DNA of 64,000 nt from Actinomycetota bacterium (GCA_028697145.1 JAQVFR010000002.1:116079-180078), one strand, 5' to 3'; positions 17,572 through 27,137 are shown, counted from the stretch's first letter. The notes: a model not told the origin generated them from the letters alone. A program made the numbers and translations.

Positions 17572-18705
17572 TCATCCCGCCCGGGGGGAGAAACACCCTT
17601 CCCCGGACCCTCCCGCGCACGCCTCGCCCACCAGGATGCGCTGGCCGGCCCGGCTCAGCCATGCGAAGAAGCGCGGATTGTCAAGGACTTCGTGTGCGGT
17701 GTGGACCCCCGGAGCCCAGGAGTCCCTCACCATCCCCTCCACGGCCGCCGCCATGACCAGGCCTGATATACGATAGTAATCTCCTGCCACGCAAAGCGTC
17801 CTGTGCATTACGCCGCCCTTCTCCGTGCCCCGTGCCGTTACGCGCAGGGCGGTGGGGAATGACGGCCTTCCGCGCCTGGCGAGGGCTGCGGTCACGGCAT
17901 GCAGCGAAGACCTCTCCAGCTCCGTCCTCGCCCCCTCCCCCAGGCGTGCCAGTGCCTGCAGCAACAAGCCCTTTGCCCTGCTCCCCATGCCCGCCTTAAA
18001 CCATACGTCCCCGGTCACCGCGAGGGCGCCACCCAGGGTGAGGGGCTCGGGGTGGGCGAGATGGGAGACGAACCGCGTGCCGACTGGAGGCGGGAATTCA
18101 ACCTCCTCCTCCCAGCTCCCCGCCCTCGCCCCGCGGTCTATCCCCCCGCGACGGACCGGCGCCTTGACCGCATACGAATGCAGCAGGTGCTCCAGAGTGG
18201 CCGCGCCCAGGTCTGGCCCGGGTTCCAGGAACCATGCGAGCTCCACGGCATCCGTCTCGTCCAGGCGAGAACAAGCACGGCGGGCGAGCAGGTCTGAAAG
18301 GCCGGGAGTAAGGCCGCAGCCGCAAAGGATCCTTACCCCGGCACGCTCGGCATCGGGGCTCAAGGACATGACCTCTCGGGTCGATTCGACGTCGTCGCAC
18401 AGGGAGAGGTAATCCACGCCCACGGCGATGGCCGCCCTGGCTATGCCGCCTTCGTGGAGATGAAACGGCCCCAGGCACCCCAGGACGAGGTCCACCTCCC
18501 GCATCCTGGCGCGGAGGCTGCACTCGTTCCCGGCATCGAGATAGCGCGGGCTGACGGCAATCCGGACAAGGTCGGCGGACTGCCTGCAGAGCGCCTCGGC
18601 ATCGCGGTCGGCCGTATAGATGCGCTCGATCGCCGGCAGGAAGCGCAGGGAGTGGATGACCGCCTTCGCCGCTTTTCCCGCCGCGCCCAGGACAAGTATC
18701 TTCAT
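17572..18705 (-). CDS. Saccharopine dehydrogenase-like NAD(P)-binding protein
   Basis: A 377 aa protein with N-terminal Rossmann motif GAAGKAAKAV and a family-typical CLGPFHL plus CGLTPGLSDLLA. This fold includes saccharopine and carboxynorspermidine dehydrogenases and many uncharacterised oxidoreductases; the reaction here is unknown. It starts 9 bases after a 52-aa membrane peptide gene and 35-aa ORF on the same strand, suggesting a small operon. Confidence 0.85.
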   Translation of the reverse strand: MKILVLGAAGKAAKAVIHSLRFLPAIERIYTADRDAEALCRQSADLVRIAVSPRYLDAGNECSLRARMREVDLVLGCLGPFHLHEGGIARAAIAVGVDYLSLCDDVESTREVMSLSPDAERAGVRILCGCGLTPGLSDLLARRACSRLDETDAVELAWFLEPGPDLGAATLEHLLHSYAVKAPVRRGGIDRGARAGSWEEEVEFPPPVGTRFVSHLAHPEPLTLGGALAVTGDVWFKAGMGSRAKGLLLQALARLGEGARTELERSSLHAVTAALARRGRPSFPTALRVTARGTEKGGVMHRTLCVAGDYYRISGLVMAAAVEGMVRDSWAPGVHTAHEVLDNPRFFAWLSRAGQRILVGEACAGGSGEGCFSPRAG

Positions 18706-18714
18706 GGGCCGGCC

Positions 18715-18873
18715 TCAGAAAAGATCGGCCTCGCCGGCCTCCCTCCACGCGAACTCCGCGGGTAGGCCCTCCATGGATTCTTCATAAAGACCCCTCCAGA
18801 GCAGGACGCACAGGAGCCCGGCCGCCAGGATAACGGCCGTCCATGCAACTGCTCTTGGTCTGGTAATGGACAT
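18715..18873 (-). CDS. Small single-pass membrane protein
   Basis: A 52 aa ORF with a hydrophobic segment at residues about 8-27 (AVAWTAVILAAGLLCVLLW) flanked by an N-terminal arginine and an acidic tail. It begins 2 bases after the stop of the 35-aa ORF and ends 9 bases before the saccharopine dehydrogenase-like gene, which suggests translational coupling. No family recognised. Confidence 0.5.
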   Translation of the reverse strand: MSITRPRAVAWTAVILAAGLLCVLLWRGLYEESMEGLPAEFAWREAGEADLF

Positions 18874-18875
18874 GG

Positions 18876-18983
18876 TCAGACCATATTCTCAATCGCCTGG
18901 TGCCAGAGCCGAAGCGGCCGGCGGCGGCTCCCGGCGGTTTTGGCCTCCTTGGCAAAGTCTGTCGCCTCTTTGGGTTCGGACAT
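18876..18983 (-). CDS. Short ORF upstream of membrane peptide
   Basis: A 35 aa ORF that starts MSEPKEATDFAKEAK and has a basic middle. AGGAGG lies 6 bases before the ATG, a strong ribosome binding site for such a small frame. Its stop is 2 bases from the next start. It may be a leader peptide or a real small protein; nothing more can be said. Confidence 0.4.
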   Translation of the reverse strand: MSEPKEATDFAKEAKTAGSRRRPLRLWHQAIENMV

Positions 18984-19178
18984 CTTCCCCCTCCTCTGCA
19001 CAGCGGTCATTTAATCTGCACGAGGCTCGCGTGCGCCGGGCACGACGAAAAGCCACCAGGCGATCCCGCATAGCCGCGCACCTTCTGTAAAAAGAATAAG
19101 GCTTACGCTCTTTGACGGCAAAAACTATCGCTCTCCAGGATAAGGGATTGGTAGCAGGTTCCTTGCCTGAAAGAAACG

Positions 19179-19424
19179 ATGGCCAAGAAAAAGAGTATGA
19201 CCGTGGAGGAGGCCCTGCAACTGATCCTGGCCTCCGAGGGAGACAGCCCGTTTCGGGCCATGCCCGCATTCATCGCCCGGCGCGCTGGAGTTCGATATGG
19301 CCGGGCACCTGGTGGGGCAAACACCCCGGGACTCGCCCTTGCCCTTTGCGAGATAGGCGAACGCCCGGCGGAGCGCTTCCGCCGGGCCGTTACGCCCGGT
19401 CCCGGGAACAGAACCGGTTTATGA
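19179..19424 (+). CDS. Short hypothetical protein
   Basis: An 81 aa frame beginning MAKKKSMTVEEALQLILASEG with a weak GAAAG ribosome binding site. The N-terminal half looks like a small helical protein, while the rest is proline- and arginine-rich, as in noncoding high-GC sequence. It may be a decayed gene end or chance. Confidence 0.3.
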   Translation: MAKKKSMTVEEALQLILASEGDSPFRAMPAFIARRAGVRYGRAPGGANTPGLALALCEIGERPAERFRRAVTPGPGNRTGL

Positions 19425-19489
19425 GCCGGATCTGTCCACGCGCCCCTTCACGGTACCTCTCACCGACGCTTCGATCATTAACCGGCCGC

Positions 19490-21211
19490 CTACGAGTCCG
19501 CTTTCTGCTCCGCGAGCTTCTTTTCCTCCTCCTCGACCAGCACCCGCCGCAGCACCTTGCCCACCATGGTCTTGGGCAGCTCGGCGCGGAACTCCACCGC
19601 CGTCGGCACCTTGTACTTGGAGAGCTTGTCGCGGCAGAACTCGATTATCTCCTCCGGGGTGGCCGTCTCCCCCTCCTTGAGCACCACGTAGGCCTTCACC
19701 GTCTCGCCGCGCTTGGGGTCGGGGACGCCGGCCACGGCCACGTCCTCCACCTTGGGGTGCTCGAAGATGACCTCCTCCACGTCGCGCGGGTAGATATTGT
19801 ACCCGCTGGCTATGATCATGTCCTTCTTGCGGTCAACGATGTAGAAGAAGCCCGTCTCGTCGGCGCGGGCGATGTCCCCGGTGTAGAGCCAGCCGCCTGC
19901 GTCCATGACGTTCTCGGTTTCCTCGGGCATGTTCCAGTAGCCCTTCATCACCTGGGGGCCCTTTACCGCCAGCTCCCCGACCTCGCCGAGCGGGAGTTCC
20001 TTGGTGCGGTCCTCCACGTCCACGACCTTGACCTCGGTGTTGGGCACCGGCATGCCGATGCTGCCCGCCTTGCGTATCCCGTCCAGGGGATTGGCGTGGG
20101 TCACCGGGCTGGACTCCGAGAGCCCGTATCCCTCCACCAGCTTGCCGCCGGTAAGCCTCTCGAACTCCTGCTGCACCTCCACCGGCAGGGGGGCGGCGCC
20201 GGAGAGGCAGGCGCGGATGCTGGTCACGTCCATCTTGCCGCTCTGCACGTCGGGGTTGTTGATAAGCGATATGTACATGGCGGGGACGCCGGGGAAGAGG
20301 GTGGGCCGGTGCTTGGTAATGGCCTTGAGGACCATGTGCAGATCGCGCGGGTTGGGTATGAGCACCAGGGTGGATCCCGAGAGCACACCGAAGTTCATGT
20401 CCACGGTCATGCCGTAGGAATGGAAGAAGGGCAGGGTGCAGAGGATGCTCTCCTTGCCCATCCTGATATCGGGGAACCACGCCAGGCACTGATGCACGTT
20501 GGCCACCAGGTTGCGGTGGGTGAGCATGGCCCCCTTGGATACCCCGGTGGTGCCCCCGGTGTACTGGAGGACGGCGAGGTCCTCGGCGGGGTCGATCTCC
20601 ACCGTCGGTTTCTCCGCGCTGGCCCGCGACATCAGCTCCTTGAGCCCATACATCCCCTTCAGGCCGTATTTCGCGGCATCCATGTCCACCTCCACGAAGG
20701 TGCCCTCCTTTTTGGCCTTGACGGGCTCGAGGAGGTTGAGGGGGAACTTGAGGTAGTCCTTGACGTGGGTGACGATGAGGTGCTCGGGCTTCGCTATCTC
20801 CATGGCCGTCTTCACCATGGGCCACATGAGGTTGAGGACGAGCATCACCTTGGCTCCCGAGTCGCGCAACTGGTGCTCGATCTCCCGCGGGGAGTAGAGG
20901 GGGTTGAACATCACCGCCACCGCCCCCAGCTTCACCGCCCCGTAGAAGGCGAAGACCATCTGGGGCGTGTTGGGCATCTGCAGGGCAACGCGGTCACCCT
21001 TCTGCACGCCCAGTTTTTTGAGGACGTTCGCGAAACGGTTTGCCATCTCGTCCAGCTTGGCGTAGGTGATCTTGTTGTTGATGAAGACCACGGCCACATT
21101 GTCGGGGTACTTGGCAGCGGTCTTCTCCAGCATCTGCCCCAGGCTGATGTCCGGCACCTCGATCTCCTGTGGCACTCCGGCGGGGTAGTTGTCTAACCAG
21201 ATCTTTTCCAT
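19490..21211 (-). CDS. fadD: Long-chain fatty-acid-CoA ligase (AMP-forming)
   Basis: A 573 aa ANL-superfamily acyl-CoA synthetase. Motifs seen are the P-loop-like YTGGTTGVSKGAMLTH, GYGLSESSPVTH, YTGDIARADE and the C-terminal GKVLRR lysine motif. It activates fatty acids for degradation or lipid synthesis. The start at 21211 has AAGGAGGGAG upstream; the open frame before it (to 21406) is arginine- and glycine-rich and unlikely to be translated. The 200 bases upstream hold no feature I recognise. Confidence 0.94.
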   Translation of the reverse strand: MEKIWLDNYPAGVPQEIEVPDISLGQMLEKTAAKYPDNVAVVFINNKITYAKLDEMANRFANVLKKLGVQKGDRVALQMPNTPQMVFAFYGAVKLGAVAVMFNPLYSPREIEHQLRDSGAKVMLVLNLMWPMVKTAMEIAKPEHLIVTHVKDYLKFPLNLLEPVKAKKEGTFVEVDMDAAKYGLKGMYGLKELMSRASAEKPTVEIDPAEDLAVLQYTGGTTGVSKGAMLTHRNLVANVHQCLAWFPDIRMGKESILCTLPFFHSYGMTVDMNFGVLSGSTLVLIPNPRDLHMVLKAITKHRPTLFPGVPAMYISLINNPDVQSGKMDVTSIRACLSGAAPLPVEVQQEFERLTGGKLVEGYGLSESSPVTHANPLDGIRKAGSIGMPVPNTEVKVVDVEDRTKELPLGEVGELAVKGPQVMKGYWNMPEETENVMDAGGWLYTGDIARADETGFFYIVDRKKDMIIASGYNIYPRDVEEVIFEHPKVEDVAVAGVPDPKRGETVKAYVVLKEGETATPEEIIEFCRDKLSKYKVPTAVEFRAELPKTMVGKVLRRVLVEEEEKKLAEQKADS

Positions 21212-21412
21212 AAAGCTCCCTCCTTGGCTGTGCTCGAGAAACACCCTCGATAAACATGTTTCTGGCAAACTGCTCTTGCCGCTGTAAAGAAACCCTCGTC
21301 TAACGGCAACCGCACCTCCGCAGCTCCCATCCCTGCCGGGTGGTCTCAGCCGCTCCACGCCCTCCCCGGTCTCACCGTATCGCGGCGCGCCGGACCGGGA
21401 CCGCAAGCGCGC

Positions 21413-22510
21413 CTACTTGGTGAGCATGTCCTCCTCGACCTCCAGCCCCAGCTGCTTGACCGCAAGGCTGAAGTCGTGGGGGCTGGTGGAGGCCGAAACC
21501 GCGGTCCTGTAGTCGACAAGCCCGTACCTGTACAGGTCCACCAGGGACTGGTCGAACGTCTGCATGCCGTAAAACTCCCCCTCCGCGATGATCTCCCGCA
21601 TCACGGTCGTCGGCTCCTCGTTGAACAGGACTTCCGCCATGCGTCCCGTCATCACCAGCACCTCCACCGCGGGAACGCGTCCGCTGTGGTCCTTGAGGGG
21701 GAGGAGGCGCTGCGAGACGACCCCCTTCAGGACGCTGGCCAGGGTCAGGCGTATCTGTTTCTGCTGCTGGGGAGGGAAGAAATCGATGATACGGTTTACC
21801 GTCTCCGTGGTATCTATGGTATGGAAGGTAGAGAGGACGAGATGGCCGGTCATGGCGACGCTCATGGCGGCAGTCACAGTCTCCGGGTCCCTCATCTCAC
21901 CGATGAGGATCACGTCAGGGTCCTGGCGCGTGACGTATTTCAGCGCGTCCTGGTAATCCTCCGTATCGGTGCCGATCTCCCTCTGGTGTACGATACTCTT
22001 CTTGTCCACGTGCAGGACCTCGATGGGGTCCTCGATGGTGATGATGTTCACCTGCTCCGTGGTGTTGATGTAGTCGATGATGGCCGCCAGGGTGGTCGTC
22101 TTGCCGGCGCCGGCCGGACCGGTGACCAGGATCAACCCGCGCCGCTCCATGGCGAGACGGCGCAACACGGGGGGAAGCCCCAGTTCCTCGAAGGTAGGCA
22201 CGGAGGTGGTCAACACCCGCCGGATGGCTATCCCCACCGTCCCACGCTGTTTGAAGATGTTGGCGCGGAACCTTCCCAGTCCGGCGATGCTGTACGCGAA
22301 GTCAACCTCGTTCTGCTCCGCGAACTTCTTCGCCTGCTTTTCGTTCATCAGCGCATAGGCCGCTTCCACAGTATCCGTGGGAGAGAGACGGGGGAAATCC
22401 GGCTTCTCCAGCTGGCCGTCTATACGGAAATACGGAGGCCCGCCCGCCTTGATGTGCAGATCCGAGGCCTGCTTGTCTACCATGTACTGCAGCAGGTTCT
22501 GTATGTCCAT
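21413..22510 (-). CDS. pilT: Type IV pilus retraction ATPase PilT-like
   Basis: A 365 aa secretion-superfamily ATPase: an N-terminal PAS-like domain (ASDLHIKAGGPPYFR) followed by Walker A GPAGAGKTTT at 131-140, the Asp box ITIEDPIE, Walker B ILIGEMRD and His box TGHLVLSTFHT. PilT powers pilus retraction and twitching. GGGGGAG precedes the ATG. The gene stands alone; no pilin or PilB is adjacent, although a CpaB-like gene lies at 39.6 kb. Confidence 0.94.
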   Translation of the reverse strand: MDIQNLLQYMVDKQASDLHIKAGGPPYFRIDGQLEKPDFPRLSPTDTVEAAYALMNEKQAKKFAEQNEVDFAYSIAGLGRFRANIFKQRGTVGIAIRRVLTTSVPTFEELGLPPVLRRLAMERRGLILVTGPAGAGKTTTLAAIIDYINTTEQVNIITIEDPIEVLHVDKKSIVHQREIGTDTEDYQDALKYVTRQDPDVILIGEMRDPETVTAAMSVAMTGHLVLSTFHTIDTTETVNRIIDFFPPQQQKQIRLTLASVLKGVVSQRLLPLKDHSGRVPAVEVLVMTGRMAEVLFNEEPTTVMREIIAEGEFYGMQTFDQSLVDLYRYGLVDYRTAVSASTSPHDFSLAVKQLGLEVEEDMLTK

Positions 22511-22664
22511 AACTCCCCCTCTGGCAGCGCTTTTCCCTGATATTCCAGCACAATTAAATATACCATAGATGCGTTGGGCTGGAAGGGGCGGGGTCTCAAA
22601 CGGTAGGCGTGGCTGTGTATCGATGCGTAGGTGCGAGGTAATGGGATGTGGGGCCAGGATTTAC

Positions 22665-23717
22665 TCAGATGGGCCAGTATTCGGAGAGGGTTTCGCGGGT
22701 GGACTCCACTATCTCCATGCCCCGCCGGGAGGAGGGGTGTATGGTCTCGATGTCCACGTCCTCCTCCAGCCTTACTTCCTCGCCCGCCATGACCGCTATG
22801 GTGTTGGTTATGGAGATGGCGATTCCGACCAGGTTGTATCCGCCCTCGAGGGCAGCCATCATCTTACCGCCGCAATACTCCTCGGCCATGCCTTTGAGCC
22901 GCATCGCCATCTCCGCGTATGAGTTGCCCCGCAGGAGCATGGAGCAGAGCTGGTCGCTGAAATGACCGTCGTAGCCGGCCGAGATCAGCACCAGTTCCGG
23001 CTGGTAAGTCCGAACGATCGGCGCGATCACCTGATCGAACGCGGCAAGATATACTTCCTCGCCGCTGCGTGCCGGCAGCGGGAAATTGATCGTGAACCCT
23101 TCGCCCGCGCCGATCCCCAGCTCGCTGGTGCTCCCGGTGCCGGGATAGTGTGGGTACTGGTGGAGCGATACGTAAAGCACCTTGTTGTCGTCGTAGAAGA
23201 TGTCCTGCAGTCCGTTGCCGTGATGCGCATCCCAGTCGAGGATGAAGACCCTTCTTATCCCGAACTCCTTGATGGCGAACCTGGCCGCGATGGCGTTGTT
23301 GTTGAAGAGGCAAAACCCCATGCCGCGCTCCTCGGTGGCGTGGTGCCCCGGCGGCCGGACCAGGCAGAAAGCGTTGTCGATATCTCCCGAGAAGATGCGC
23401 TCCAGGCCCTCCAGCACCGCGCCCGCGGACTTCAAGGCCGCGTCGTAGGAACGCACGCCTACGTGGGTGTCGGGATCAAGCCAGCCGCCGCCGGACTCCG
23501 CCGTCTTCCTGACCTTGTCGATATATTTCCTGGGATGCACCAGCCCGATCTCCTCCACGCTCGCGTCGCGAGGAGAGATGATGCGGACCTTCTCCGAAAG
23601 ACCCGATTGCTCCATGACCTGCATGGTCGTCTGCAGCCGTTCGGGCCGCTCCGGATGGCCGTATCCGGTGTCGTGTTCCATGTAGATAGGATCGTAGAAA
23701 ACGGCGGTAGTGCTCAT
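22665..23717 (-). CDS. Histone deacetylase superfamily hydrolase
   Basis: A 350 aa zinc amidohydrolase of the HDAC/acetoin-utilisation/acetylpolyamine amidohydrolase superfamily. Visible are HPERPERL, RPPGHHATEERGMGFCLFNN and DWDAHHGNG (zinc ligands D and H), and the late SAGYDGHFSD. Bacterial members deacylate polyamines or other small molecules. The start at 23717 was chosen because GGGGGTC lies upstream and the longer frame overlaps the NlpC gene. Confidence 0.93.
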   Translation of the reverse strand: MSTTAVFYDPIYMEHDTGYGHPERPERLQTTMQVMEQSGLSEKVRIISPRDASVEEIGLVHPRKYIDKVRKTAESGGGWLDPDTHVGVRSYDAALKSAGAVLEGLERIFSGDIDNAFCLVRPPGHHATEERGMGFCLFNNNAIAARFAIKEFGIRRVFILDWDAHHGNGLQDIFYDDNKVLYVSLHQYPHYPGTGSTSELGIGAGEGFTINFPLPARSGEEVYLAAFDQVIAPIVRTYQPELVLISAGYDGHFSDQLCSMLLRGNSYAEMAMRLKGMAEEYCGGKMMAALEGGYNLVGIAISITNTIAVMAGEEVRLEEDVDIETIHPSSRRGMEIVESTRETLSEYWPI

Positions 23718-23785
23718 GTCAGACCCCCGGTTACCGCTCGGACCGCCAGCGGTCCTCGACCCGGCTCGAACGCTCGAGCCGGCCT

Positions 23786-24817
23786 TCAATAATTGATACG
23801 GACGGCTCCGCAGAAATCACGGCGCCTCCCCAGGTCGGCGATGCGCACCACATCGCCCGTGCGGGGTGCGTGGACGTACTGGCCTCCACCTATATACATC
23901 CCCACGTGACCGTAACCATGGAAAAACACCAGGTCGCCCTGCTGCAGTTCGCCATAGGAGACCGGCGTCCCGCAACGCGCCTGCATATAAGAGCTGTGAG
24001 GAAGGCTCACTCCCACCTGCGCGTAGCAATACATGACCAGGCCCGAACAGTCGAATACGTTGGGGCCGGATCCCGCGTACACGTACGGCTTGCCCAGCTG
24101 CGCATAAGCAACCTGCACGACGGCCGATGCGTACGGCGGAGGGGGAGGGGGTGGAGTGCGCGGCTGCGCAACAGACCTCGGCGGGGTGCTCACCGGCCGA
24201 CTCGCGGCTTCCTGGGCGATAAGCGAGTTGACCTCGGCCTCCACGCCGCTCATGAGGCTCTGGCGCCGCTGCAGCTCGCCCTCTATCTGGCTTTTCTGCG
24301 CGCCGAGCTGGGCCTGGGCCGCATCGAGTTCCGCCTTCCGTGCCTGAAGATCCGCCTTCGCCGCCTCTATCTCCTCACGCGAGACGAGCACGGAGGTGAT
24401 GATATCGACGTCGCCGCCGCCTATGCGCTGGGCGCGGTCGATGTTGGTGTAGAGGTCGTCCACAGTCCTGCACTCGGTTATGACCTCGAGGATATCGGCA
24501 TTGCCCGCCTTATAGATCTCGCGCAGGCGATCGCCGAGGATATCCTTTCTCTGTTCCAACTGGGCGTTGAGGGAAGCCAGCTCCGCCTCCTTCTCCGCGA
24601 TCCTCGCCCTGGCCTGCTCCACCCTGACGCTGGTCAGGTTATACTGCTCAGTCACCGTCTCGAGCTGGGAATCGATCCGCTGCACTTCGCTCTTGATCCT
24701 CTCCAGCTCGTCCTTCTTGTCCTGCACGCGATCGGCGTACGAGAATCCTCCGCTCAACAGCAACAGGGTCACGGCAAGCATCACGCTCAGCGTGACCGCC
24801 GTCATCTTCCTCGTCAT
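23786..24817 (-). CDS. Secreted NlpC/P60 peptidoglycan endopeptidase with coiled coil
   Basis: A 343 aa exported cell-wall hydrolase of the CwlO/RipA type. It has a signal peptide (residues 1-28, ending SYA), a long coiled coil (about 29-200), a proline-rich linker (TPPPPPPPYA) and an NlpC/P60 domain with catalytic C257 in FDCSGL and H304 in GYGHVGMY. It cleaves peptide stems during growth or division. GGGAGG lies 5 bases before the ATG. It is upstream of the HDAC-like gene on the same strand. Confidence 0.94.
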   Translation of the reverse strand: MTRKMTAVTLSVMLAVTLLLLSGGFSYADRVQDKKDELERIKSEVQRIDSQLETVTEQYNLTSVRVEQARARIAEKEAELASLNAQLEQRKDILGDRLREIYKAGNADILEVITECRTVDDLYTNIDRAQRIGGGDVDIITSVLVSREEIEAAKADLQARKAELDAAQAQLGAQKSQIEGELQRRQSLMSGVEAEVNSLIAQEAASRPVSTPPRSVAQPRTPPPPPPPYASAVVQVAYAQLGKPYVYAGSGPNVFDCSGLVMYCYAQVGVSLPHSSYMQARCGTPVSYGELQQGDLVFFHGYGHVGMYIGGGQYVHAPRTGDVVRIADLGRRRDFCGAVRINY

Positions 24818-25032
24818 AACAGCCTCCCGTCGTTCCCGTTGCGGCCCTGAGCCGCGCCTGGAACCCTCTTGTCTTACATCCTCACATAGGATAATTCATG
24901 CTAAATGATACCATACCCTTCTATTACCGTTCCTTGGACGGAGCGCGGACCCATTTGTTCCCCAGCAGCTCGGCCACGGGAGCATAGGGACACGCTCACG
25001 CGAGGAGCGGTGACGGACGCGCGGCGGCGCCC

Positions 25033-26796
25033 TCAGGAGTTCGAGGTAAAGACCAGTGTCGCCTCGTTACCTTCCCGGTTAAAGCGCAGCTCATCGGCAT
25101 AATGACGCACGATAAGAAGCCCGCGGCCCCGCTCCGAGAGAACGTCGGGCACTTCGCCCCGGGCGCCTTCCTGACGCAGGTGATCGAACCCCTCGCCCTC
25201 GTCGCGGACGCGGATGGTCGCGCGCGTCGGCTCGGCCTTTACCGTGATATAGACCTTTTTCGAGACGTCGCAGCGGTTGCCGTGCTCCATGGCGTTATGC
25301 AGCAGTTCCTCCAGGCAGAGGCGAAGCGTTATGGGGTCCTTGAGGCCCTCGAACCCCTGGAGGGTCTCTAGGACGCTGTCGATAACGTAGCGTATCTGCA
25401 GCACGTCAGTCCCCACCGTCATGGTGAGGTCATAGAGGTCCTCCAGCTCCAGCACCATGACGGCTATATCGTCCGGCTGGGGCGCGTCTCCGGAGAAGAG
25501 CATTATCTCGTCGGCGAGGGCGTCGAGGAAGGCCTCGATGTCCTGGCCGGCGAGGGAATTGACCAGCTCCACCAGCCTTTTCCTGCCCAGTATCTCGCCC
25601 TTGGCGTTCAAGGCACCGGTGAGGCCGTCGGTATAGAGCAACACACGGTCACCGCGTTCCAGTTTCACCGTCCTCTCCTGGTACATGCCGTCCTCCATGA
25701 GGCCGACCGGAAACCCCTCGCCCTCGAGGTAATCGAATCCGCCGCCCTGCCCCCGCAACAGGAGCGGCGGTTCATGCCCCGCCTTGGTATAGGTGAGGGT
25801 GTTGTCGTTGTTGTCGTAGAAGGCGTAGAAGAGGGTGGCGAAACCATATTGCGACTCGTTGAAGAACCTGCGGAACGCGGCATTGGCCTCGTCCAGGATG
25901 GTGCGGGGTGAGATATGGTGCCGCCCCACCTCGTAAAGTATGGTGGTGAGCACGGACATGATCAGCGCGGCCGGCATACCCTTGTTGGCGACGTCCCCGA
26001 TCATCACTCCGAACTTGTTCGGGCAGAACTGTGTGCGCAGCTTCTGGCAGCGGTCCTGCGCTTCGGAGGAACAATAGAAGCAGAAGCGGGAGTCGCGGTC
26101 GAGCGGGATGACGCTGAAGAAATCCCCGCCCACCGCCGACGCGGGCATCAAGCGGGACACCATACGCACGGAGGCGCAGGGCACATGGGTGGAGATGATG
26201 GAGCGCTGGATGCGGCTGGCCATGAGCATTTCCTTGTTCAGGTGATCCCGGTCCCTTCTCAGGGCCTGGTACAGGCGCGCGTTCTCGATGGCCACCGCGG
26301 CCATGTCCGCGAATGAGCCCAGCAGCTCCAGATCGGAATGGTCGAAGCGGCGCCTGCGCGTGGTGTTGGAGATATTGAGCACGCCGATGACCTTGCCGTC
26401 GGCGCGCAGCGGCACCGCCAGCGCGCTCTTTACGCTGGGGTCACTTCCGGTGAAACGGTGGTCGGAGACCACGTCCTGAAGCACCAGGGGTTCCCCGTGC
26501 TCGGCCACCCATCCGGCTATGCCCTCGCCAAGGGGCACGCGGAACTCGAGCGCCGAATCCAGGCCGCGGGACGCTTTGACCACCAGTTCCCGGCTATCAT
26601 CTTCCAGGAGCATGATGCTGCCGCGGTCGGCAGCCAGCAGTTCCATCGCCTGCTCGACGACGCGCTCCAGCCGCGTGGTCAGGTCAAGCGTCGCGGCCAG
26701 CATGCGCCCTATGCGATAGAGATCACCGTTGGAGACGGCTCCCCGTGGTGAACTCCTCGTATCCTCTTCCGCTTTTTCCATCATCTCCGCGCTCAC
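25033..26796 (-). CDS. GAF-SpoIIE phosphatase-HATPase fusion (RsbU/RsbW-like)
   Basis: A 587 aa stress- or partner-switching regulator: GAF domain (about 40-170), a PP2C/SpoIIE phosphatase (about 190-440, SAVGGDFF, IGDVANKGMPAAL, YTDGLTG, PDDIAVMVL) and a C-terminal anti-sigma-type HATPase (about 450-587, NAMEHGNR, DEGEGFD, GRGLLIVRHYAD). Phosphatase and kinase-like modules that are usually separate are joined here. A cysteine-rich insertion (C239, C242, C250, C258) interrupts the phosphatase before the IGDV strand. The GTG start overlaps the stop of the STAS gene (GTGA), so the pair is translationally coupled and probably acts on that STAS protein. Confidence 0.93.
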   Translation of the reverse strand: MSAEMMEKAEEDTRSSPRGAVSNGDLYRIGRMLAATLDLTTRLERVVEQAMELLAADRGSIMLLEDDSRELVVKASRGLDSALEFRVPLGEGIAGWVAEHGEPLVLQDVVSDHRFTGSDPSVKSALAVPLRADGKVIGVLNISNTTRRRRFDHSDLELLGSFADMAAVAIENARLYQALRRDRDHLNKEMLMASRIQRSIISTHVPCASVRMVSRLMPASAVGGDFFSVIPLDRDSRFCFYCSSEAQDRCQKLRTQFCPNKFGVMIGDVANKGMPAALIMSVLTTILYEVGRHHISPRTILDEANAAFRRFFNESQYGFATLFYAFYDNNDNTLTYTKAGHEPPLLLRGQGGGFDYLEGEGFPVGLMEDGMYQERTVKLERGDRVLLYTDGLTGALNAKGEILGRKRLVELVNSLAGQDIEAFLDALADEIMLFSGDAPQPDDIAVMVLELEDLYDLTMTVGTDVLQIRYVIDSVLETLQGFEGLKDPITLRLCLEELLHNAMEHGNRCDVSKKVYITVKAEPTRATIRVRDEGEGFDHLRQEGARGEVPDVLSERGRGLLIVRHYADELRFNREGNEATLVFTSNS

Positions 26797-27137
26797 CTGA
26801 AGCTCCCGATTGCCTCCTCTTCGTCCTCGTAGATGTCGATGATCTTGGTGAACCTCACCACGTCGAGCAGTTCCCTGATGGCTTCGCCAGCCCGCAGTAT
26901 CTTCAGGACTCCCTTGTTCTGGCTGGATTTCTTGTATGCGTCGGCGATGATGCTGAGCCCCGCGGTGTTGATGTAGGTGAGCCCGTCGATATCAAGGATG
27001 ATATTGTAGCAGCCCTCCGCAAAGACCCCCTCGACGGCGTCCCCGAACAGCTCCACCGTTTCGGAGTCAACCACCCCCGATACCTTTACCACGGCGATCT
27101 CTCCCATATCGCCGACCCTTGACACCGCAATCTCCAT
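26793..27137 (-). CDS. STAS-domain anti-sigma factor antagonist
   Basis: A 114 aa SpoIIAA/RsbV-like protein. The phosphorylation loop reads TYINTAGLS, so a threonine (T58) takes the place of the usual serine in D-S-S-G. It is probably phosphorylated by an HATPase anti-sigma kinase and dephosphorylated by the SpoIIE phosphatase encoded by the overlapping downstream gene. GAGGAGG precedes the ATG at 27137; upstream frame extension is rejected because it runs into the divergent promoter. Confidence 0.93.
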   Translation of the reverse strand: MEIAVSRVGDMGEIAVVKVSGVVDSETVELFGDAVEGVFAEGCYNIILDIDGLTYINTAGLSIIADAYKKSSQNKGVLKILRAGEAIRELLDVVRFTKIIDIYEDEEEAIGSFR

